Shown here piece by piece: positions 1 to 4,743 of a stretch of 5,396 nt of DNA. The position numbers were made by a program, and so were the translations under genes. This DNA comes from Candidatus Gribaldobacteria bacterium. Its GTDB lineage: Bacteria > Patescibacteriota > Minisyncoccia > Minisyncoccales > CG1-02-41-26. Within the stretch, counting starts at the first letter, position 1. The number at the start of each line of letters is the position of its first letter. The notes under the pieces are model-generated. The model had not been told where the DNA came from, made no database searches, and saw only the letters and a list, made by a program, of their open reading frames with translations. The stretch covers positions 1 through 5,396 of the forward strand of contig JAPLWD010000020.1 in the NCBI GenBank assembly GCA_026396775.1. Reading direction: 5' to 3'.

Positions 1-288
1 GTTGATCAGTTGAGTTAGATTACTAATATCCCAATAACTTAAAACAATGATTGGCAGTTTAATCCCCTGTTTTCTTAAAGCTAAAGCCTCCAAATCGTTG
101 GCCGTGGCTAAATAATCAACCAAATTATTTTTGGCCAAGTAGTCAGCTACCACCAATAGCCCGTGCCCATAGGCATTGCCTTTTACCACCCCGGCTATCT
201 TAAAGCCAGCTGGCAAAAGCTTTTTAACTTGTTGAACATTAAACTTTAGATTTTGGGTGTTAACCTCTACCCAAGATAAAGAATTCAT
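1..288 (-). CDS. alr: Alanine racemase, N-terminal 96 residues (gene runs off the left edge)
   Basis: PLP-dependent alanine racemase converts L-alanine to D-alanine in the cytoplasm for peptidoglycan stem peptides. The visible 96 codons are the start of the fold-type III barrel. The protein opens with MNSLSWVEVNTQNLKFN, the usual 'W.E.n...l..N' opening of the family. It then has VVKGNAYGHG, where Lys36 is the expected PLP Schiff-base lysine and AYGHG is the family signature. This is followed by a 'A.ANDLEALALRKQGIKLPIIVLSY' type segment (A at about 67), which matches the region around the second barrel strands. About three quarters of a normal 360-390 residue enzyme lies outside the window. 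The ATG at 288 is the first start consistent with the family; no clear Shine-Dalgarno precedes it. The gene follows the zinc-ribbon gene by 91 nt on the same strand and may share its transcript or use the weak promoter at 341-368. YggS-type PLP proteins are excluded by the AYGHG motif. Confidence 0.95.
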   Translation of the reverse strand, partial: MNSLSWVEVNTQNLKFNVQQVKKLLPAGFKIAGVVKGNAYGHGLLVVADYLAKNNLVDYLATANDLEALALRKQGIKLPIIVLSYWDISNLTQLIN

Positions 289-340
289 ATTATTGTTTAT
301 TTCTCGATTGTCGGTAAATTTTAGTTTCTAACCCCGACGC

Positions 341-368
341 ATTATTTGCGATCGCACATTTAGGTCAT
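341..368 (-). promoter_or_regulatory. Possible sigma70-type promoter for alr
   Basis: Read on the minus strand, ATGACC (368-363, 4 of 6 matches to TTGACA) is followed after 16 nt by AATAAT (346-341, 5 of 6 matches to TATAAT). This would give a leader of about 45 nt before the alr ATG. The leader could fold a weak hairpin (GTCGG/CCGAC at 338-334 and 314-310, with TTAG/CTAA inside). There is no terminator between the upstream stop codon (380-382) and this site, so read-through from the zinc-ribbon gene is equally possible. The match is weak and comes from inspection only. Confidence 0.3.
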
Positions 369-379
369 ACTCAAAATTT

Positions 380-2044
380 TTAAACTACCTCCTTTAAATA
401 GCACTCCTCACAGTAAACAATCTCAGGGCGGTCAGGGGCGTACGAGGTTTCAAAGGTATTAGAGCAAGGCTCTTTGCCATGAGTATGTTCGCAAGTATTC
501 TGGTAAATCTGGGAAGGTCTGCCCTTCCCTTGGCTTCCTTGGCACTGGCATTGGCGTTTCCAAAGCTTGATGGGGTTGCGTTGTTTTAAACGTTGGTAGT
601 GTCGACAGTTCGGGCAGAGCCGAGGAAGAGGAAGATTCATCTTTTTGTAAAACTGTAATTCTTGAGGAATAATTCGAAAAGCCTCAGTACATTGTTCGTT
701 ACACTTGCCTTGGTGCTCACATCCGATAATTTCATTTAAAATTGAGTCTGTGACATCTTGAATCTTATCTGGGATTTGATCAGTTTTTAAAGTGATTTGG
801 TAATTACGAGGTTCGGGGTCTTTCCATAAATATCCTTGAGCCAAAGCTTGTTCCTTGGTTAAAGGAAAATACTCTTGGGCAATGGTTTCATTGTAAGCAA
901 AGGGAGAAAGTTCGGGTGGAAAAAACTCACCGTGCTTGTACATCCTGCCTTTTTTATCGATGTAAGGCAGATCATTCATCTGCTGGATGATCCGAGGCAC
1001 TAAGGCTTCGTATTCTTCCTTGGTGTACTGCTTGTTTAAAATGCAGTACTGTTTGTTGCGCAGGCCGATGCAACCGAAGAGATGACTGCAAGAATAGCAA
1101 TTAATACTATATCTAACATCAAACGAGCTATAAACAACCGCTGTAAATAAAACTGAATCACATCCTAATCCAGTGTCGGTCAGTTCATACGATCTTTCTA
1201 TTTTAAGCCCGCCCCCAACTCCAGCATCATAACAGTCTTTAACAGTTTCACCCGCCCAAAAAGCAAATTTACAATTTTCAGCCGATGGATCCCCCACCAC
1301 ATCAAAACAAAAAACACAGCCTTTGGCATTTTTAATATTATCTCCCGAAGCGTTCACCGATCTAATTATATTCGCAAATTTTCGGGGAAATTTTAAGATA
1401 AATTCGCTATATTCTTTTTTTATTTTTCCTATTTCTGAGTAGCTCCCTAGATTTAATTCTTTCAATTTATTTTTATACTCATCCTTAGAATACTGTTGGT
1501 TAAAAAAACAATGTTTTTTATTCTTTAAATTTATACAGCCAAAACATTCCGAGCAATTAGAACAATCGAGCAAAAAAGCCGAGTCTCGGCATTGGATGCA
1601 GTTTCGGCTAAACTTAAGGTTATAGCACTGCAAGCAATTGACTAGCTCATAGCCAAGCTCATTAGATAAGGATACATACAGATCAACCGAGTCTTTGTTT
1701 TTAACCACTCGATTACTAAATAACACTCTTTCATTATTATCGCCGGCCGAAGGTAAATAGCAAGCTTTTTCGCGTTCAGAAACATTGCAGTAGTCGCTGT
1801 TTGTCATATCTTTAACTGAAAGAGCAATTCGTGGAACTTTTTCTAAAAGTTCTCGCCATTGATTAAAAAATGGCTTAGTAAAATTATACTCAACCCCATA
1901 ATCCATAACATTCCATTTATCCGACCACCAGCAATCGTGGCAATAAACCAGAAAGGGTTTGTCTTGGGAGTAAATCGAAAGAGTATCTTTGCCACACAAT
2001 TTGCAAATTCCTTTATACAGGGCTCTTTCATTTCTAAAATGCAT
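380..2044 (-). CDS. Cys-rich multi-zinc-ribbon protein of unknown function (CPR-type, often mislabelled 'CaiB/BaiF family')
   Basis: The 554-residue protein has no known biochemical role; I recognise the family type but not a function. It has no signal peptide or membrane segment. Residues 1-45 are a zinc-binding module (CKLC at 14-17, then VYCHDCWWSDKW at 33-44). Residues about 137-190 and 316-345 carry two copies of a Cys-rich repeat of the form C..C...FGCI.L.NK..C..N.QY.K.EY. Residues 442-554 are a second zinc-ribbon module (CPNCR at 477-481, VYCEEC at 543-548) that resembles the N-terminal one. The many CxxC pairs predict several structural zinc sites, so nucleic-acid or protein binding is plausible but unproven. 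The ATG at 2044 is probably not the original start: the expected zinc-ribbon beginning (PPTWCPECRLIRR) is open in the same frame just upstream, but has no ATG, GTG or TTG. The likely original start lies at 2127, one base out of frame. The gene follows femAB and precedes alr. Confidence 0.75.
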   Translation of the reverse strand: MHFRNERALYKGICKLCGKDTLSIYSQDKPFLVYCHDCWWSDKWNVMDYGVEYNFTKPFFNQWRELLEKVPRIALSVKDMTNSDYCNVSEREKACYLPSAGDNNERVLFSNRVVKNKDSVDLYVSLSNELGYELVNCLQCYNLKFSRNCIQCRDSAFLLDCSNCSECFGCINLKNKKHCFFNQQYSKDEYKNKLKELNLGSYSEIGKIKKEYSEFILKFPRKFANIIRSVNASGDNIKNAKGCVFCFDVVGDPSAENCKFAFWAGETVKDCYDAGVGGGLKIERSYELTDTGLGCDSVLFTAVVYSSFDVRYSINCYSCSHLFGCIGLRNKQYCILNKQYTKEEYEALVPRIIQQMNDLPYIDKKGRMYKHGEFFPPELSPFAYNETIAQEYFPLTKEQALAQGYLWKDPEPRNYQITLKTDQIPDKIQDVTDSILNEIIGCEHQGKCNEQCTEAFRIIPQELQFYKKMNLPLPRLCPNCRHYQRLKQRNPIKLWKRQCQCQGSQGKGRPSQIYQNTCEHTHGKEPCSNTFETSYAPDRPEIVYCEECYLKEVV

Positions 2045-2052
2045 CCGCCTAA

Positions 2053-2127
2053 TTAGCCGGCACTCGGGACACCAGGTTGGTGGGGGTTTTTGCAGTTTTG
2101 ACAGGTTTTAGTTTCTTGAAGCGACAT
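2053..2127 (-). pseudogene. Frameshifted 5' end of the zinc-ribbon gene
   Basis: An ATG at 2127 lies 2 nt after the femAB stop (TAA-AT-ATG), ideal for translational coupling. It encodes MSLQETKTCQNCKN and then drifts into non-family residues and a TAA at 2055-2053, for 24 codons in all. The CQNC pair is the first half of a zinc ribbon. Its partner, PPTWCPECRLIRR, lies directly downstream in the frame of the main body. Adding one base in the A5C5 run at 2082-2091 joins the two and gives an unbroken protein of 28 + 554 = 582 residues with a complete CxxC...CxxC ribbon. This is therefore either a real single-base deletion, an assembly error, or a recoding site. The ribbon would be short, because the FxIxPxxLxFYKK stretch present in the C-terminal copy of the module is absent here. 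Confidence 0.7.
2070..2091 (-). other. A5C5 homopolymer junction with adjacent small hairpin (frameshift point)
   Basis: On the minus strand, AAAAACCCCC (2091-2082) is followed at once by CACCA-ACC-TGGTG (2082-2070), a perfect 5-bp stem with a 3-nt loop. The two reading frames of the zinc-ribbon gene meet here. In the upstream frame the codons are TGC AAA AAC CCC CAC. A -1 shift or one added base gives the family-like PPPTW. The heptamer C AAA AAC is only a near-match to the X XXY YYZ slippery pattern, and the hairpin is small and close, so recoding is possible but not strongly supported. Confidence 0.4.
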
Positions 2128-2129
2128 AT

Positions 2130-3149
2130 TTATTTTCTTAAAAGCTTGCGGGTTAGTTTGTATAAGTTGTACCAGTTTTTTTGGAAAACTAGGTTTTGAC
2201 CATCTGGGTAAGCTAATTCTTGTCCGCTAAAACCTTTTTTATACTCGGTTAGCGAGGGCCATTTGGTGGCTGAAATACCCCAAAAGTCATATTTTGAAAA
2301 ACCGGCTTTTTGGGCGTCTTGAATTTGATGCCACTGTAAAAATTGCGGGGCTTTAACCTGCCTAAAATTATGATCCGACGCTCCGTGTAAATGGGTGGCG
2401 GTGTCACCAAAATAAACTAAAATATTAGTAGCCACCACTTTACCTTGATATTTTGCGAAAAATAGTTTTATATTGAACCCCCTAGGGGTCTGTCCCCTAG
2501 AAACTTCTAGGGGACAGACCCCTAGAAGTTTTTCAAAATAGGTTTTTGGGTAGCTTGTAAAGTTGTCTCTTTGCGAAGTTTTTGACATTAAGTTGTAAAA
2601 AATAGCGATGTTTTCCAGAGTTAGTTCTACTGCCTCGGCTGTAACTCCTTTGCGCTGGGCTAACCGGATGTTGTAGCGAGTGATGGAGTTAAAATGACTA
2701 AAAATATCCTCCGCGTTTTGAGTTAAATCTAAAATTAAGGTTTCTTGGGGCTGGATTCTTTTTAACGGTTTTTCTATTTTCCACTCCCCTACTCGAGGCA
2801 ACTCTTGCGTTGGCTCGGCTAAACAAAAAATCGCTTGCTCTTGCTTAGCTAGCTCCCCTACTTTTTGCCAAAGGCAGGTTAAGGCCTTGGCTATTTTTTC
2901 AGTTGAAAGATTTTTGAGCCAAGTGGGTCCAAAAGGGAGATACACAAGAGATTTGCCAAGCAGAAAATCTTCTTTAATAATTTGAGCTTGCAGTAAAATT
3001 TGTTCTCTCTCCCCTATCGCCAAGTGCCAAACTTTTTTGCCCAAAGATTCTTGGAAATTCCCCCACTCCCAAGATTGCAAAAAACTCCCTTGACAATTTA
3101 GCGTAAAAGTGTTCCAAGCTTGTTTATTATTATTTTGGTTTACTTCCAT
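2130..3149 (-). CDS. FemAB/FemX-family peptidoglycan-bridge aminoacyltransferase (GNAT fold), with an in-frame palindromic insertion
   Basis: FemAB-type enzymes transfer amino acids from aminoacyl-tRNA to the stem peptide of lipid II in the cytoplasm, building peptidoglycan cross-bridges. The 339 residues fit the usual 320-420. Visible hallmarks: FLQSWEWGNFQESLGKKVW (about 23-41), the opening of the first GNAT domain; VYLPFGPTW (69-77); the family core ETLILDLTQNAEDIFSHFNS followed by TRYNIRLAQRKGV (136-169); a second GNAT domain with KLFFAKYQGKVVATNILVYFGD and LHGAS (228-258); and YDFWGIS with LTEYKKGFSG (287-309), the conserved C-terminal signature. Residues about 209-223 (LGVCPLEVSRGQTPR) are encoded by the inverted repeat at 2482-2525 and look foreign to the family. 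The ATG at 3149 lacks a Shine-Dalgarno and sits about 10 nt after a possible -10 box, so the mRNA may be near-leaderless. The exact amino acid added and tRNA partner cannot be read from sequence. Confidence 0.92.
   Translation of the reverse strand: MEVNQNNNKQAWNTFTLNCQGSFLQSWEWGNFQESLGKKVWHLAIGEREQILLQAQIIKEDFLLGKSLVYLPFGPTWLKNLSTEKIAKALTCLWQKVGELAKQEQAIFCLAEPTQELPRVGEWKIEKPLKRIQPQETLILDLTQNAEDIFSHFNSITRYNIRLAQRKGVTAEAVELTLENIAIFYNLMSKTSQRDNFTSYPKTYFEKLLGVCPLEVSRGQTPRGFNIKLFFAKYQGKVVATNILVYFGDTATHLHGASDHNFRQVKAPQFLQWHQIQDAQKAGFSKYDFWGISATKWPSLTEYKKGFSGQELAYPDGQNLVFQKNWYNLYKLTRKLLRK
2479..2527. repeat. Perfect 44-nt inverted repeat (REP/RPE-like palindromic element) inside femAB
   Basis: The core at 2482-2525 has arms CTAGGGGTCTGTCCCCTAG (2482-2500) and CTAGGGGACAGACCCCTAG (2507-2525), which are exact reverse complements. 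The central AAACTT extends the pairing by 2 bp, leaving a 2-nt loop (21-bp arms). Each arm is itself an imperfect palindrome (CTAGGGG, 5-nt loop, CCCCTAG), so two small hairpins or one long one can form. CCCCTAGGGG at 2479-2488 and the direct repeat CCCCTAGAA (2494-2502 and 2519-2527) add further symmetry. The GC-rich element stands out from the AT-rich gene. It resembles paired REP palindromes moved by Y1 transposases, or the Rickettsia palindromic elements known to insert in frame in genes. No transposase gene is in the window. Confidence 0.85.
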
Positions 3150-3167
3150 AGGTTTTTAATGTATAAA
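3139..3167 (+). promoter_or_regulatory. Likely sigma70-type promoter of the small plus-strand gene
   Basis: TTTACT (3139-3144, 4 of 6 matches to TTGACA) and TATAAA (3162-3167, 5 of 6 matches to TATAAT) are separated by the optimal 17 nt. Transcription would start near 3174, giving a leader of about 63 nt ahead of the ATG at 3237. The -35 box lies within the first codons of the divergent femAB gene. Confidence 0.55.
3160..3165 (-). promoter_or_regulatory. Possible -10 box for femAB, overlapping the divergent promoter
   Basis: On the minus strand TATACA (3165-3160) ends 10 nt before the femAB ATG at 3149. Initiation 6-7 nt downstream would leave only a 3-4 nt leader, which agrees with the absence of a Shine-Dalgarno. 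No good -35 is seen at 17 nt (TGAATG). The box overlaps the -10 of the plus-strand promoter (3162-3167), so the two units could compete for polymerase. Confidence 0.3.
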
Positions 3168-3219
3168 ATAAAGCAGATGTTTCATTCATAGAGATAGGTT
3201 TATTTTACTGTTTTCTTTC

Positions 3220-3229
3220 AGAAAGGAGG
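3220..3229 (+). promoter_or_regulatory. Strong Shine-Dalgarno of the small plus-strand gene
   Basis: AGAAAGGAGG ends 7 nt before the ATG at 3237 and is a near-perfect anti-16S complement. It fixes the start at 3237 over the later in-frame ATGs at 3249 and beyond. None of the other starts in the window has a comparable site. Confidence 0.85.
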
Positions 3230-3236
3230 CTTTGCT

Positions 3237-3545
3237 ATGAGCGAGCCAATGCTAACGATAATGCAAATTACAAAAGAGGAAACAAAGCTCGACGATAATT
3301 GCGTAATTCTTCCGAAGAATGTAAAAAGTGCCGTAAAGCATTTGATTGAAGCCCATACACGGGTTACCATTATCAAACATCGATCAAGGAATTTTCCGGA
3401 AGGCACCATAATAGAGGTGTTTAGTTTCTATCTTGATGGCGTGTGTTACGAGGAAGAAGATTTGCAGGTTTCTGGCTATATGATCAAGGTAATTAAAAAT
3501 TTTTTAAAAGGCCAGGAAAACAAAAAGCTGGCGAAACAAAACTAA
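3237..3545 (+). CDS. Small hypothetical protein, 102 residues, no recognised family
   Basis: I do not recognise this protein. It is a soluble, highly charged chain without signal peptide, membrane segment or Cys/His zinc motif. Its N-terminal third (MSEPMLTIMQITKEETKLDD) leads to a likely helix around NVKSAVKHLIEAHTRV (28-43). A beta-like stretch follows (TIIEVFSFYLDGVCY, 57-71), then an acidic turn (EEED, 71-74), another likely helix (YMIKVIKNFL, 80-89) and a Lys-rich tail. The coding case is good: perfect Shine-Dalgarno at 3220-3229, a promoter candidate at 3139-3167, and a terminator starting at the stop codon. It is the only plus-strand gene, divergent from femAB and convergent with serS, with 28 nt between its stop and that of serS. 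It is thus a stand-alone unit with no operon partner to hint at function. Confidence 0.8.
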   Translation: MSEPMLTIMQITKEETKLDDNCVILPKNVKSAVKHLIEAHTRVTIIKHRSRNFPEGTIIEVFSFYLDGVCYEEEDLQVSGYMIKVIKNFLKGQENKKLAKQN

Positions 3546-3582
3546 GGGTGCCTAAAAAACAGGCACCCTTAATCTATTTTTT
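3543..3582. terminator. Bidirectional intrinsic terminator between the small gene and serS
   Basis: An 11-bp perfect stem (TAAGGGTGCCT at 3543-3553 with AGGCACCCTTA at 3561-3571) closes a 7-nt loop (AAAAAAC). On the plus strand the tract TCTATTTTTT follows (3573-3582). On the minus strand the stem is followed by GTTTTGTTTC. It can therefore end transcription from both convergent genes. The left arm begins at the TAA of the plus-strand gene, and the serS stop (3576-3574) lies 2 nt beyond the right arm. Confidence 0.9.
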
Positions 3583-4743
3583 AAGTTCTTTTAATCCAAA
3601 GTATTTTTGTAACACCTGGGGAACTTTTACACTTCCATCTTTTTGCTGGTAATTTTCTAAAATGGCAATAATGGGTCTAGTTGAAAAAGCTGTGCCATTT
3701 AAGGTGTGCACAAAATTAAACTTACCTTGCTTGTCTTTATATCTAACATTCAAGCGTCTGGCCTGAAAGTCGGTGCAATTGGAGGTAGAGTGGGTTTCTC
3801 GATATCTATCTTGCCCAGGCATCCAAGTTTCGATATCGTATTTTTTAGCAGCTGGCGTGCCTAAGTCGCCAGTGCAAATGTCAATCACTTGGTAATGTAA
3901 GCCTAATTCATCCATTAATTCTTTTTCAATCGATAAAAGCAATTCGTGCTCTTTTAAGGAATCCTCGGGTTTACAGAAAATAAACATTTCAATTTTATCA
4001 AACTGGTGTACTCGCAACATCCCCTTGGTATCTTTGCCAAAACTACCCGCCTCGCGTCTAAAGCAAGTTGAAAATCCAACATAGTGCAAAGGCAAATCTT
4101 TTTCGTCAAAAGTTTCCCCTTGATGCATCGCTCCAAGAGTTTGTTCGGAGGTGGCGGTTAGATATAAATTGTCTTTTTCTAAGTGGTAGGCTTCTTCATC
4201 GTCGGTTTGCTCTAAATAGCCCATCGCCCAAGCCATTTCGGGTTTAATCATTACGGGAGGCATTATGGGGATAAAACCTTTTGCCACTAGTTTTTCAAAG
4301 GCAAAATTAACCAAAGCTAGCTCTAATAAAACCCCTTGGCGTTTTAAATAATAAAACCGGCTACCTGCCACCTTACCTGCTCGTTCGGTGTCTAAAATAT
4401 CTAAAGCTTCCCCGATCTCCCAGTGTTCTTTGGGTTTAAAATCAAATTGGGGTTTTTCTTTGATTTTGCCAAATTCTTTAACTACATTTTTTGAATCGTC
4501 TTTACCAACGGGCACTTCATCAAAAGCTGGGTTGGGAATTTGGCGCATTAAAGTGTCAAATTCTTTTTCCACTTCTTTCAAAACCGTTTCTTGAGCTTGA
4601 AACTTTTCTTTTAAAGCTTTAGCTAACTCAATCACTTCGGGAGTTGGTGCGCCTTTACCGCTTAACTTATTTTGCTCGGCTTTAATCTGCTCACTTTCGG
4701 CAATGATTTCGCGCCTTTTTTTGTCCAATTCCAAAACTAACAT
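3574..4743 (-). CDS. serS: Seryl-tRNA synthetase, lacking the first helix of the tRNA-binding arm
   Basis: Class II synthetase that activates serine with ATP and charges tRNA-Ser in the cytoplasm. From the ATG at 4743 it has 389 residues, against about 420-430 usually. Residues 1-80 are the coiled-coil arm (LELDKKRREI...AEQNKLSG, then IPNPAFDEVPVG at about 69-80). The catalytic domain follows: motif 1 region FIPIMPPVMIKPEMAW (157-172), TATSE (196-200, serine pocket), motif 2 FRREAGSFGKDTKGMLRVHQF (228-248), the serine-binding ETHSTSNCTDFQARR (316-330) and motif 3 LNGTAFSTRPIIAILENYQ (348-366), whose loop before the invariant Arg is one residue shorter than in E. coli. Family similarity starts only at LELDKK, so the usual opening ('MLDI..IR.NP...') of about 30 residues is absent. 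A TTG at 4785 would add 14 unrelated residues. The ATG overlaps the serB stop (ATGTTAG) and has no Shine-Dalgarno, so coupled translation is likely. Confidence 0.93.
   Translation of the reverse strand: MLVLELDKKRREIIAESEQIKAEQNKLSGKGAPTPEVIELAKALKEKFQAQETVLKEVEKEFDTLMRQIPNPAFDEVPVGKDDSKNVVKEFGKIKEKPQFDFKPKEHWEIGEALDILDTERAGKVAGSRFYYLKRQGVLLELALVNFAFEKLVAKGFIPIMPPVMIKPEMAWAMGYLEQTDDEEAYHLEKDNLYLTATSEQTLGAMHQGETFDEKDLPLHYVGFSTCFRREAGSFGKDTKGMLRVHQFDKIEMFIFCKPEDSLKEHELLLSIEKELMDELGLHYQVIDICTGDLGTPAAKKYDIETWMPGQDRYRETHSTSNCTDFQARRLNVRYKDKQGKFNFVHTLNGTAFSTRPIIAILENYQQKDGSVKVPQVLQKYFGLKELKK

Noticed and set aside
347..356. Palindrome TGCGATCGCA containing GCGATCGC (the cyanobacterial HIP1 octamer).
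   Set aside because: A single copy in a non-cyanobacterial-looking window; no repetition and no link to a gene boundary, so chance is enough.
289..379. Possible terminator or riboswitch between the zinc-ribbon gene and alr.
   Set aside because: Only a weak 5-bp plus 4-bp interrupted stem (310-338) with no U-tract and no recognisable aptamer; too little to call.
2082..2091. Programmed -1 frameshift as the firm explanation for the split zinc-ribbon gene.
   Set aside because: The heptamer C AAA AAC lacks the first slippery A and the nearby stem is only 5 bp; a one-base deletion is simpler, so recoding stays only a possibility.
2482..2525. Inverted repeat as a CRISPR repeat or an intragenic terminator of femAB.
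   Set aside because: There is only one unit with no spacers, and no U-tract follows it on the femAB strand.
4388..4594. Plus-strand open frames inside serS (also at 4753-5025 in serB and 1859-2056 in the zinc-ribbon gene).
   Set aside because: They are antisense shadows of well-supported genes, without Shine-Dalgarno sites or recognisable protein features.
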